NCBI RefSeq assembly: GCF_000473895.1
Contig: NZ_ASSJ01000008.1
Location: 41,012-105,011 of the forward strand
Direction of reading: 5' to 3'
Length of the DNA: 64,000 bases
DNA from: Rubidibacter lacunae KORDI 51-2
GTDB taxonomy: Bacteria; Cyanobacteriota; Cyanobacteriia; Cyanobacteriales; Rubidibacteraceae
Shown here: positions 11,015-19,652 of the stretch, piece by piece
Position numbering within the stretch: position 1 is the first letter of the stretch
Layout of the letters: the number at the start of each line of letters is the position of its first letter
Program-made: the position numbers and the translations under genes
The notes under the pieces: model-generated
The model's input: the letters and a program-made list of their open reading frames with translations, nothing else
Told to the model about the DNA's origin: nothing
The model's database searches: none

Positions 11015-11431
11015 GAACTAAGCCGGGCACGCTTTATATAGTCAACAGCTCACTAATATATCAATTCCATCCAGGTACTGTCAACTCCCGCCAACGAGCA
11101 CTGAGGGCAAAAGCACACTCGGAATCTCAGCGCGATTTTCGCAATCGGCGAGGTTCGATCTGGATTTATTGAGAATAGAAACCTAAGTTCAAGCTCGTCA
11201 GATCGCCAGCGCCCTGATTTCGAACTTGGCACAGAAATCTGCATGCGTTTACCCCTAAACGAGCAATGGATTTTTGACGATAGGAGGTCCTTGACTGCCT
11301 GTAAAGGGAAAGACAGTCAAGCCAAAAACAGTTATTGGCGATTCACAGAAACGTAGATCGCTCCAACAGTGGTGCTCGACTGAAGACGCGCTTACACCTA
11401 GCGTGACGTGGGTTGGTTAAGCAAAATGTTT
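11015..11431. other. Gene-free stretch upstream of rpsL
   Basis: About 417 bp without a convincing gene. It must hold the promoter and leader of the rpsL-rpsG-fusA-tuf-rpsJ operon on the minus strand and the 3' end region of the IscA-like gene. Short open frames here lack family resemblance. I could not identify a confident -10/-35 pair or a ribosomal-protein leader structure. Confidence 0.5.
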
Positions 11432-11767
11432 TCAGTCCGAGGCGGTTTTAAAGGAATGCCCGCAACTGCAGTGTTGGATCGCTTGTGGGTTTTGGAAACG
11501 AAAGCTCCCACCCATGAGATCCTCGCCGTAGTCGAGAGCTAGGTTTTCCAGGTAGCTGGTGCTACTGGCATCGATCGCAATAGTGAGGTTGCCGGAATAG
11601 CAGATGCGATCGCCTTCAGCAGCTGTATCGACGAGGTCCATAACGTAGTAAAGCCCCGAGCATCCACCTGTGCGGACGCTCAGATGTACCAAGCTATTGG
11701 GACGATCGCGCACAGTGCGCTGACGCTCGATCTCGCGCGCTGCAGTGGGACTCAGACGGACGGTCAT
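11432..11767 (-). CDS. HesB/IscA-family iron-sulfur protein
   Basis: A 111-residue A-type carrier that accepts and delivers Fe-S clusters or iron. The three family cysteines are visible: Cys36 in TGGCSGLYY and Cys100/Cys102 in HCSCGHSF at the C-terminus. The MTVRLSPTAAREIER start and the LDYGEDLMGGSFRFQNPQA segment fit the family. It is not beside other isc or suf genes here, so whether it serves SUF or a dedicated client is unknown. Confidence 0.93.
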   Translation of the reverse strand: MTVRLSPTAAREIERQRTVRDRPNSLVHLSVRTGGCSGLYYVMDLVDTAAEGDRICYSGNLTIAIDASSTSYLENLALDYGEDLMGGSFRFQNPQAIQHCSCGHSFKTASD

Positions 11768-11849
11768 TGTGTCTAACTCGATTACTTTCTGCCGATGACG
11801 TTGCGGTTGAGATTGCCCATTGTTGAGGCTTTATGGCGATCGCCGAGGA

Positions 11850-12266
11850 TTACTTTTTGTGGCGGGCGTAATCGTCTTGGAAACGAACGATATCGTCTTC
11901 ACCAAGGTATTCGCCGTTTTGCACTTCAATCAGAATGAGGTCGATAACACCAGGGTTTTCCAAGCGGTGCGTGGTGCATTGGGGCACATACGTAGATTGA
12001 TTCGTAGCCAAAACGACCTCGCAATCACCGCAGGTCACCTTAGCCGTTCCCGAGACCACGATCCAGTGTTCGCTGCGGTGGTGGTGCATCTGCAAGCTTA
12101 GACGGTGACCGGGTTTGACAACGATACGCTTGAGTTTGTAGCCCCTCCCTTCATCGAGTACCGTAAAGGAGCCCCATGGTCGTTGCTCGGTAGCAAGATA
12201 ACTACCATTAGTTGCCGAGATCGGGGCAACGGGCTTGACTTCGATTTCAGTTTGAGGTTGAAGCAT
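11850..12266 (-). CDS. Cupin, phosphomannose-isomerase type II C-terminal-like
   Basis: A 138-residue single-cupin protein like the C-terminal isomerase domain of bifunctional mannose-1-phosphate guanylyltransferase/phosphomannose isomerase. The RPWGSFTVLDEG motif is followed by KPGHRLSLQMHHHRSEHWIVVSG, which supplies the metal-binding histidines and glutamate, and by the second cupin motif around VPQCTTHRLENPG. Stand-alone versions are common in cyanobacteria and probably act in GDP-mannose or polysaccharide supply. Start chosen at MLQPQTEIEV; an upstream in-frame ATG at 12377 adds a segment unlike the family. Confidence 0.88.
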   Translation of the reverse strand: MLQPQTEIEVKPVAPISATNGSYLATEQRPWGSFTVLDEGRGYKLKRIVVKPGHRLSLQMHHHRSEHWIVVSGTAKVTCGDCEVVLATNQSTYVPQCTTHRLENPGVIDLILIEVQNGEYLGEDDIVRFQDDYARHKK

Positions 12267-12545
12267 AATCCTTATTGCCCCCCTGCTGTGAACTAATTTT
12301 GGTGCCGCTTGCTCTACAAGACATTGCCCGTAAACGACCGCAATGACCCGGCTCGAAGCTGCAGGCATAGGCGTCAATTTACTGTAGCAGACGGTTTCGA
12401 TCGAAACTGTGCGTCTGCTGCCGTGAATACCCTTACCGTCATATGCAGACGCTACCCATGACTATTAAGCCTGCACCACCAGCAATAGTCGACCCGATTT
12501 GGGGGGACGAGCATGCTTGTTCGGTCCCAGCACCGCGCGATTTAC

Positions 12546-13313
12546 TCAAGAGGCACTGGCAGCTAGGAGGTCGTCGCTCATGTCGAAATTGGTGACGACG
12601 GTTTGGACATCGTCGAGGTCGTCGAGGGCATCGACGAGTTTGATGAGGGATCGCGCTTGGTCGGGATCGGTCACCTCAATGTGATTGTCAGGAATCCAGC
12701 GCACTTCAGCATCGACAACGGGTAGATCCTGTGCCCGAAGGGACTGGCTGAGTGCTTCGAGATTGGTTGTTTCGGTGAAAACCTCTGCGCCGGGATTATC
12801 GCGGTCGTGGTCGAACTCATAGCTATCGGCACCGCCAGTAAGGGAGGCTTCAAGTAGCACGTCCTCGGAGATACCGCCATCGAGGCGCACGACGCCTTTC
12901 TGAGCAAACATCCAGCTCACGCAACCGGTTTCGCCTAGGTTGCCGCCATTTTTAGAGAAGGCCGATCGTAGATCGGCAGCAGTGCGATTGCGGTTGTCCG
13001 TTAGGGCTTCGATCAGAACGGCAACGCCGCCCGGTCCGTAGCCCTCGTAGCGAACGGTTTCATACTGCGCGCTGCCATCTTCAAAGGTACCGGCGCCTTT
13101 CGCGATCGCGCGTTCGATGTTGTCGAGTGGAATGCCGGCAGCTTTTGCTTTGTCAATCGCCGTGCGCAGTTGGAAGTTACCTTCGGGGTCGGGGATGCCC
13201 ATCCTTGCGGCGACGAGGATCGCTCGCGAAAGCTTGGTGAAGACGGCCCCGCGCTTTGCATCGACCCGCGCTTTCTGACGCTTAATATTTGCCCATTTGC
13301 TATGTCCTGCCAT
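12546..13313 (-). CDS. yebC: YebC/PmpR family regulatory protein
   Basis: A 255-residue member of the YebC/TACO1 family, described as a transcription regulator and, in recent work, as a translation factor for proline-rich stretches. The N-terminal [18 protein letters not shown] motif and the [27 protein letters not shown] segment are diagnostic. Length is normal. The acidic C-terminal domain contains the [17 protein letters not shown] end. It is divergent from purF, with about 330-370 bp between them. Confidence 0.95.
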   Translation of the reverse strand: MAGHSKWANIKRQKARVDAKRGAVFTKLSRAILVAARMGIPDPEGNFQLRTAIDKAKAAGIPLDNIERAIAKGAGTFEDGSAQYETVRYEGYGPGGVAVLIEALTDNRNRTAADLRSAFSKNGGNLGETGCVSWMFAQKGVVRLDGGISEDVLLEASLTGGADSYEFDHDRDNPGAEVFTETTNLEALSQSLRAQDLPVVDAEVRWIPDNHIEVTDPDQARSLIKLVDALDDLDDVQTVVTNFDMSDDLLAASAS

Positions 13314-13681
13314 TGCCCTTTTAAAGCTGATATTGACTAGAAACCATCTGGGTGGGGTACTTCGACAGTTTTAACATGAGTGCTGCCGGCAATCTCACAG
13401 ACCGGACTTTAGGCGGACGTGGGGAGCCGTTACCTCGCTAGGATGAAAGTGAAGGCGTTGCGCCGAGTTCGGCAGGGTACCGACCGGTGGGAGCAGCTTG
13501 GATGCTAGCGAGCTGGTATTATCGCAAGCATGTTAAGGAACCTTTAAGCCTAGTTAATGCTCGGGGGGCGAGGGCTGGCGCAGCCAATCCCCGGCAAATT
13601 CAGCAAATTTGATAACGCGCACTCGCAGGCTTCCGCTTCGAGTTGATGCTTCGGATGCCACCGCCGCTAAGAGTAGAACCG
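13314..13681. other. Intergenic region between yebC and purF
   Basis: This gap separates two divergent genes and should contain both promoters. No additional gene, repeat or clear riboswitch was found. Part of it (13643-13681) could be the extreme 5' coding end of purF if an earlier ATG is used. Confidence 0.4.
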
Positions 13682-15208
13682 ATGTTTCCATCTTTCCCCC
13701 CCTCGCCGGCCGACGAACGCACGGACAAGCCCGAAGAAGCTTGTGCGGTGTTCGGCATTTACGCTCCGGGTGAAGACGTAGCAACAATGACGTACTTCGG
13801 GCTGTATGCGCTGCAGCACCGCGGTCAGGAGTCGGCTGGCATCGCTACCTTTGAGGACGACGGCGCTCACCTTTATAAAGACATGGGGTTGGTGACGCGC
13901 GTGTTCAACGAGGGTATCCTCGCGCGCCTGGCGGGCAATATTGCTATCGGGCACACGCGATACTCGACCACTGGTTCGAGTTTGGTGGAAAACGCGCAGC
14001 CGGCGGTCGTAGAAACGCGTCTCGGACCGCTAGGGCTCGCGCACAATGGCAATTTGGTCAATCCAGAAGAGTTGCGGGCAGCACTCGAAGAGGACAATTT
14101 TAAGTTCTTATCGACAACTGACTCGGAAGCGATTGCCTTGGCGATCGCCCAAGAAGTCAATGGCGGAGCCGACTGGCTGGACGGGGCAGTGCGGGCTTTT
14201 AAGCGCTGTCGAGGGGCATTTAGTTTGGCAATTGCCACGCCGGCCGGACTGATGGGCGCGCGCGATGCGAACGGCATCCGGCCGTTGGCGATCGGCAAGA
14301 TCGCAGGCGAGCCGACACGCTACGTGCTGGCATCAGAGACAGCAGGGCTCGACATTATTGGTGCCGAGTTCGTGCGCTCGGTCGAACCCGGTGAATTGGT
14401 CTGGATTACGGATGCAGGACTCTCGTCAGTCAAATGGTCAGAGCAGCCCGATAGCAAGCTGTGCGTATTCGAGATGATTTACTTCTCGCGTCCGGATAGC
14501 ATCGTGCACGACGAGACGCTTTACAGTTACCGGCAGCGGCTGGGCGCGCAACTCGCGCGTGAGTCGCCGGTTGAAACGGATTTGGTGATTCCGATACCTG
14601 ACTCCGGAACCCCAGCGGCGATTGGATTTGCCCAAGAGTCAGGAATTCAGTTTGCAGAGGGGCTGATTAAGAATCGCTACGTTGGACGCACCTTTATTCA
14701 GCCGACTCAGCACATGCGCGAGGTGGGCATTCGCGTCAAACTCAACCCGCTGAAGGACGTCTTGGCAGGCAAACGCGTCGTGATGGTGGACGATTCGATC
14801 GTGCGGGGCACAACCAGCCGCAAAATCGTTCAGGCGCTCCGAGAAGCTGGAGCTACGGAAGTTCACATGCGCGTGTCGTCGCCGCCGGTGACCCACCCTT
14901 GTTTCTACGGCATCGATACCGACAATCAAGATCAGCTCATTGCGTCGCAAAATTCGGTTGCCGAGATTGAGGCGCAGCTCGGGGTGGATTCGCTGGCGTA
15001 TCTGAGTTGGGAAGGAATGATGGCTATGACAAGGCGCGACCCGAACAGCTTCTGTTCTGCCTGTTTTACAGGTCGGTATCCCGTGGAAATTTCCGACCGC
15101 CTCAAGCGAACGAAATTAATCTTAGAGCAGCCCGAGGGCATTTCAACCGGCCGCTCGGACGACGATGAACCTGAGCCTGCACCGCAAGGCGAAACCGTAG
15201 GCGTTTGA
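13682..15208 (+). CDS. purF: Amidophosphoribosyltransferase
   Basis: First committed step of purine synthesis: PRPP plus glutamine gives phosphoribosylamine. An N-terminal Ntn glutaminase domain starts with a short propeptide; the mature nucleophile is the Cys of EEACAVFGIY, about 21 residues in. The phosphoribosyltransferase domain has the PRPP motif VVMVDDSIVRGTTS. Cysteines in THPCFYGID and CSACFTGRYP fit the Fe-S-containing Bacillus-type enzyme. An ATG at 13643 is also in frame; the chosen ATG gives a propeptide of normal length. A 30-residue acidic tail follows the core. Confidence 0.96.
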   Translation: MFPSFPPSPADERTDKPEEACAVFGIYAPGEDVATMTYFGLYALQHRGQESAGIATFEDDGAHLYKDMGLVTRVFNEGILARLAGNIAIGHTRYSTTGSSLVENAQPAVVETRLGPLGLAHNGNLVNPEELRAALEEDNFKFLSTTDSEAIALAIAQEVNGGADWLDGAVRAFKRCRGAFSLAIATPAGLMGARDANGIRPLAIGKIAGEPTRYVLASETAGLDIIGAEFVRSVEPGELVWITDAGLSSVKWSEQPDSKLCVFEMIYFSRPDSIVHDETLYSYRQRLGAQLARESPVETDLVIPIPDSGTPAAIGFAQESGIQFAEGLIKNRYVGRTFIQPTQHMREVGIRVKLNPLKDVLAGKRVVMVDDSIVRGTTSRKIVQALREAGATEVHMRVSSPPVTHPCFYGIDTDNQDQLIASQNSVAEIEAQLGVDSLAYLSWEGMMAMTRRDPNSFCSACFTGRYPVEISDRLKRTKLILEQPEGISTGRSDDDEPEPAPQGETVGV

Positions 15209-15244
15209 GGGGGACGTTCACGACCGCGCCCGCGCAGTTTGGTC

Positions 15245-15898
15245 CTAAGTACCGAAAGTGCGATCGCCGGCATCGCCCAAACCGGGGACGATGTATCCGC
15301 GCTCGTCGAGTTTTTCGTCAATGGTCGCGCAGTAAATCGTCAGCTCGGGGTACTGAGTGCCCAGCTTTTGGAGCGCGACCGGAGCAGCAACAACGGAAAT
15401 GACCCGCGTATGGGCGAGGTTTGCCCCTCTGCTAGCAAGTTGATCGAGGGCTAGCAACAAAGAGCCACCCGTCGCCAGCATCGGCTCGCAAATCAGCACG
15501 CGCGTGTCGGGCTGCAACTGTGCGGGGAGCTTGTTAACGTAGCAGCTCGGCTGCAGGGTTTCCTCATTGCGTGCCACGCCAATGTGGTAGGTGGATGCCA
15601 GTGGCAGTAAACCTTGGGCACCGTCGAGGAGCGCCAATCCCGCCCGCAGGATCGGGACGACAGCGATCGGGACGGAGTAGTCAATCGCAGTGACGGGGCA
15701 GGGAGCCAGTGGCGTTTGGACTTCCCCCGTAATGGTAGGCAGCCAGTCGCGGCGTATGGCTTCGTAGGTCAGCCAGCGACCGAGTTCGCCGAGCGCGCTT
15801 TTGAACAGTGTAGAGGGCGTACTGGCATCGCGCGCGACGCCGAGCCAGTGTTTGACAAGGGGATGGTCGGGAACGTAAACGCGCAGTTGAAGACTCAT
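15245..15898 (-). CDS. upp: Uracil phosphoribosyltransferase
   Basis: Salvage enzyme making UMP from uracil and PRPP. The protein starts MSLQLRVYVPDHPLVKHWL, a typical Upp start. It contains the VPILRAGLALLDG segment, the PRPP-binding CEPMLATGGSLLLAL loop and the uracil-binding C-terminus YIVPGLGDAGDRTFGT. The length, 217 aa, is normal. The open frame upstream to 15976 is unlike the family, so 15898 is preferred. It faces purF, with the 3' ends only 36 bp apart. Confidence 0.96.
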   Translation of the reverse strand: MSLQLRVYVPDHPLVKHWLGVARDASTPSTLFKSALGELGRWLTYEAIRRDWLPTITGEVQTPLAPCPVTAIDYSVPIAVVPILRAGLALLDGAQGLLPLASTYHIGVARNEETLQPSCYVNKLPAQLQPDTRVLICEPMLATGGSLLLALDQLASRGANLAHTRVISVVAAPVALQKLGTQYPELTIYCATIDEKLDERGYIVPGLGDAGDRTFGT

Positions 15899-16224
15899 GG
15901 CAGGGCAGGGGACGATGGGCTCAGAACATCTTACCGGCTCGCGGATCCAGCAGGGGGTTGTAACCCTCGTAACCATGATGCTGGTGTTTTGGCTGTTTGC
16001 AGAATCGAACAGCTCGTCAGCGCCCTCCCGAACATCCTCGGCGGCGTGCTAAAGTCACTGGCGTGATTGGAGGCACTCGCCGTGCTTCGACCCAGGAGCT
16101 GGTATTTCGTACCTGCTTTCGCGAGACTGAATGGCTAAGGGTTTCCCCAGCGCAGGATGTAATCATTTTGTTGCTTCGAACCGCACATCCCACAATAGAA
16201 GGGACGTTTTGGTCCGGCAACTGC

Positions 16225-17148
16225 ATGAGTGTCAATCGACTTGCCAGCGGCTCGCTCTGTTGGCGTACTGGGATGCTAACGCTTGCCTGGTTGGGACTGC
16301 AAAGCGGGACCGCGATCGCGCAATCCGGTCTGCCGACCGCTGCACCAGCCGGACAAACTGGAAGCTGTCGGCCGTCGGTACTGTCGCAGCTAGAGCGCCA
16401 TACAGTGAGTGCTGGCGAGACAATCTCGAGCATTGCCGCGCGCTATGGTTTGTATCCTGGGACGATCGCGCGGCTCAATCCCGGCGTGCCGGATGCGCCT
16501 GCATCGGGAATGGAAGTTTTGGTGCCGCCATTTAACGGCATGCGCTTGGAAGTGCCCTCAGGCACTACCTGGAACGATTTGGAAACAGCTTATGGCGTCC
16601 GAGCCGACGTGCTGTTCGAGCTGAATGGTTGCACGCCGCGTCCCGAATCCGTATTCTTGCCAGGCGTGAATTGGTCTCCTACCGGACGAGTCGGGGACTA
16701 CAACGGTTTCGACGGCTATCCGCTACCGGAACGTGCCGAAGTTACGCTCGCTTACGGTCCGCACGGGCGCGGCTTCCACAGTGGCCTCGATTTGCAAGCT
16801 GCGCCGGGCACGCCGGTGCTGGCAGTGGCTGCCGGAACTACGGCCTTCGTCGGACCGAGCGATGCCTATGGCAATCTGGTCATTGTCAATCATCCCGACG
16901 GCCGACAGACGCGCTACGCACACCTGGGCGAGCTGGGAGTAACGGTCGGGCAACCTGTCGTCGCCGGTCAGCAAGTAGGTACCGTTGGGACGAGCGGCGT
17001 TCCGGACGCGCGGAAGCCGCACCTGCACTTTGAAATACGCATCCGCACGCCGCAGGGATGGGTCGCCCAGGATCCGGTGCTGCATTTAATCGGCGATCGC
17101 AGCAACCCCGAGACCAACCGCTATACTGGCGAGGAATTGAGCAAATGA
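16225..17148 (+). CDS. Exported LysM / M23 family metallopeptidase
   Basis: A 307-residue exported peptidoglycan hydrolase-type protein. A signal peptide (about 1-33, ending GTAIAQ) is followed by a LysM repeat (about 59-102, VSAGETISSIAARYGLYPGTIARLNPG) and a second degenerate LysM (about 109-150). The C-terminal M23 LytM domain has zinc ligands visible in HSGLD (185-189) and HLHFE (266-270). It should cleave peptide cross-links during growth or division, or act as an EnvC/NlpD-type activator. Start chosen to give the signal peptide; the frame is open back to 15997. Confidence 0.92.
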   Translation: MSVNRLASGSLCWRTGMLTLAWLGLQSGTAIAQSGLPTAAPAGQTGSCRPSVLSQLERHTVSAGETISSIAARYGLYPGTIARLNPGVPDAPASGMEVLVPPFNGMRLEVPSGTTWNDLETAYGVRADVLFELNGCTPRPESVFLPGVNWSPTGRVGDYNGFDGYPLPERAEVTLAYGPHGRGFHSGLDLQAAPGTPVLAVAAGTTAFVGPSDAYGNLVIVNHPDGRQTRYAHLGELGVTVGQPVVAGQQVGTVGTSGVPDARKPHLHFEIRIRTPQGWVAQDPVLHLIGDRSNPETNRYTGEELSK

Positions 17149-17225
17149 GACGGATGCGGTCGCTGGCTAGAAGGCGTCTAATTTCTCGCGCGCGGTCTGC
17201 AACAGCTGTAGCGAGCTAGATAACC

Positions 17226-17850
17226 ATGGACGTAGAGAGGGACCGAAAGCGATGGAGGGCGTGGCAGTGGATCGCCCTCGGGTGCGGGGGGACTCTCTTT
17301 GTGGGGTTGGGGCTGTTGGCAATCGGCGGGTACCTTATTACCCTTAGTGTCAGCAGGTCAAACAACCCCGAGGAGGCGCGTGCCGCCCTTTTGCCTACGA
17401 GATTCCGGGTGGAGATCGCGGTTTCGCCAGCATCAGCATGTTCGGCTTCGCGGTCTCGCAGGTCTCCGACCTCAACGAACCGCCGACGGCGTTCTTGTCT
17501 GTCGTTCAGTTGCCATGAGTCGGCGACGCGTCAGCCCCAGCAGTCGAAACAACCAATTTCGAGCAGAGACTCCTCGACTCGGCGCGCGAGTCGCTGATGC
17601 TGGCGGCAGGGCAACCTTGGATGAAATGCCCGAGCGAATGGAGCTGGTGGAGCTTTGTGGTGCAACCGTGCCCGTGACGAACTTGGCAGGGCAAGTGCGC
17701 GTTGCAGAAACGCCCGAGGCTATGCAGATAGTGGAATATTCGGCATCGGTCAGCTACGAAGGCCAAATCCGCATCGTATATGTCTACACGAAAGGTGCCG
17801 AAGCTGTTTCGCGCGCAGCAGCAATTTTCGACTCCTTGGAATGTCAGTAA
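17226..17850 (+). pseudogene. Broken gene for a single-pass membrane protein
   Basis: The coding signal jumps between all three forward frames. It starts MDVERDRKRW with a transmembrane helix (WIALGCGGTLFVGLGLLAIG) and SRSNNPEEARA in the first frame. The plausible continuation (FAYEIPGGDRG, SMFGFAVSQVSDL) is in the third frame from about 17393. That frame is stopped by TGA at 17516-17518, resumes (TTNFEQRLLDSARESLML), and shifts near 17620 to the second frame. The second frame carries the tail (LDEMPERMELVELCGATVP to FDSLECQ) ending at 17850. This resembles a cyanobacterial hypothetical family with an N-terminal helix and a YxLPxG-like motif. At least two frameshifts and one stop argue for a pseudogene; clustered sequencing errors are the alternative. 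Confidence 0.7.
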
Positions 17851-17907
17851 AGGCCCGTACGGCCGGCGCGGGCGATCGCCTTGCCTTCACCCGCGCGCAT
17901 GCCAAAA

Positions 17908-18756
17908 TCAACCGACCTCGCGACGCAGGAAATCAATTAAGTCGCCGGAGATGTCCTCGCTCCAGTGTTCTTGCGGGTAATGTTTGGCATCGGGCAGCTT
18001 GGTAAGTTCGATATTGTCTGCTGCCGCGATCGCCTCGACCGCTGCCACGTCCAGCCAGGGATCGCGCGCGCCCCAGAAGATCGCTGTCGGTTTCGTCCAG
18101 GATTGCCAGCCGATGTCCAGCTCCGTCATCGCCTTGGCAAACTGCATGTTTTGAACGGCCATCAACAGGGAACGCCCGACTGCCGAACTCTCCAGAAACG
18201 GTGCGCGATAGGTGGCTAAATCGCGATCGTCGATGCGGAAACCGCTGCCACCCTCGAGCGTGCGATCCACCAACAGCGGGTCTTGGGTCAGCATGTCGCC
18301 GACAAACGGGATACCCCACTGTCGCATCGTCCAGGGCAGTCGCGCTGCCATCGATAGCGGTGCGTTCAGAACGACCAACCGCTCAATACGCTCGGGATGG
18401 CGCTGCGCGTACTGCAGCCCCACCGAACCGAGAAACCCTTGCACCACAATCGATACACGATCGCAGCCCGCGGCATCCAGAAAATCCCCCAGTGCGGCAA
18501 CGAATGCATCCGGCGTGTAACGAAAATCGAAGCGGTCCGGCTTGTCAGAGCGTCCCGAACCGAGCCAATCGGGGGCGATCGCGCGAAACCCCGCTTCAGC
18601 CAGCGTTGGCATTAAATAGCGCCAGCAAAATCCGTGAGACGGCAACCCGTGCAGAAGCACGACAGGAGATTCACGCGGCGTGCGGTCGGGCGCGCTCTCG
18701 CGATAAAACCAGGTGAATTTGCCTGCCGTCACCGTTTGCTCGGCAATTCCAGCCAT
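17908..18756 (-). CDS. Alpha/beta hydrolase-fold protein with a missing nucleophile
   Basis: A 282-residue alpha/beta hydrolase of the haloalkane dehalogenase/epoxide hydrolase type. The oxyanion segment VVLLHGLPSHGFCWRYL, the PDWLGSGRSDKP loop and the terminal base in PDAKHYPQEHW are present. The nucleophile elbow, however, reads VVQGFLGSVG, with Gly where Ser or Asp normally sits. As I recall, related cyanobacterial proteins have the same kind of elbow, so this is probably a conserved non-classical subfamily and not decay. The start at MAGIAEQTV is preferred; the frame is open to 18825. Confidence 0.82.
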   Translation of the reverse strand: MAGIAEQTVTAGKFTWFYRESAPDRTPRESPVVLLHGLPSHGFCWRYLMPTLAEAGFRAIAPDWLGSGRSDKPDRFDFRYTPDAFVAALGDFLDAAGCDRVSIVVQGFLGSVGLQYAQRHPERIERLVVLNAPLSMAARLPWTMRQWGIPFVGDMLTQDPLLVDRTLEGGSGFRIDDRDLATYRAPFLESSAVGRSLLMAVQNMQFAKAMTELDIGWQSWTKPTAIFWGARDPWLDVAAVEAIAAADNIELTKLPDAKHYPQEHWSEDISGDLIDFLRREVG

Positions 18757-18861
18757 TTCCGCGCTCCAGCTAGCGTACCGAGCAATTATACGGGGAAGCC
18801 GAACCCGCTCGGTTGCGATCCGCATTAGCGTTACAACAACTTGCCAAGATCGGGCTCGGTT

Positions 18862-19263
18862 CTAGAATGGTAACCGTGCGCGGCGGTTGAGGAAGTTCTG
18901 CAAGCGATCGCGCCAGGTGGGCGGCGTCCAGGTGCCTCGGTCTTCCCATTCGGCAACAATTTGCCGGCCGAGCAAGGTGAGCCGAAACTTGTCGGTGATG
19001 CCTTGACCGTCTACCTCGCGACGCAACATGCCGACCTGGATCAGCCACATCAGAGCGGCTTCAGCAGCCAGCTCTGTCAGCGCGCGGCGAGCATAACCGT
19101 TGTCAATGCCTCGCTTGTCCGCGATCGCCGGCAACGCCACGCCCTGTTGGCGCATGTCTGCAAAAAGCGCGAGGAAGAATGGCGAGCAGCGCAATGCCAG
19201 ATCGGCTCGAGCGATTGTTGCCGCGGGATATTGGATTTCATCTTGAGGCGATGCGGTTGTCAC
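18862..19263 (-). CDS. Small conserved cyanobacterial protein (Npun_F0494-like)
   Basis: A 133-residue soluble protein with a core of YPAATIARADLALRCSPFFLALFADM followed by a helix-rich region and a WEDRGTWTPPTW segment near the end. It resembles a small cyanobacterial family I associate with the name Npun_F0494; the link is from memory and moderate. The central LPAIADKRGIDNGYARRALTELAA region looks like a winged-helix-type fold, which is inference. No catalytic motifs are seen. Confidence 0.65.
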   Translation of the reverse strand: MTTASPQDEIQYPAATIARADLALRCSPFFLALFADMRQQGVALPAIADKRGIDNGYARRALTELAAEAALMWLIQVGMLRREVDGQGITDKFRLTLLGRQIVAEWEDRGTWTPPTWRDRLQNFLNRRARLPF

Positions 19264-19651
19264 TGTTTGTCCCGAAGAATCTCGACCTGGCTTGGTTACA
19301 TTCCTGCCTATTGTAAAGTTCGCGATTATAAAGTTCGCGATCGCCCGACCGCCGGGCTTTCAGAGATGCTTTTCGACCTGAATGGAGGTGTGTGTATTCG
19401 TACTTCGATCGGCGCAGATCGAATTCCAGTGCTCCATCCGGGACCTCAATTATCGCTCGAAAAACTCTGAAACCAAACCCGGGGGAATCTCATCTGAACC
19501 AGAACCCTGAAGGTCCCCCAGCAAGAGCTTGCAGGAATTTAGTTCTGGTAAGTATTTAGCCGTGTTTGATATGAGTATGACGATTGTCCCTCTTAGCAAC
19601 TGGTTTGATTGCCAGCCTCGCTCGCAGCAAAACCACTGACTCGAGGGACAA
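19264..19651. other. Gene-free stretch with short direct repeat
   Basis: 388 bp with no supported gene. Near 19312-19345 the 13-mer TAAAGTTCGCGAT occurs twice almost back to back. The right end carries a nested inverted repeat described separately. The remaining open frames look random. Confidence 0.4.
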
Positions 19652-19652
19652 T
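19583..19652 (-). terminator. Nested inverted repeat at the 3' end of the MFS gene
   Basis: ATTGTCCCTC at 19583-19592 is the exact complement of GAGGGACAAT at 19643-19652. Between them TGGTTT and AAAACCA form an inner stem. The structure touches the stop codon of the minus-strand MFS gene. It fits a transcript 3'-end hairpin, although no strong T-tract follows. Confidence 0.45.
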
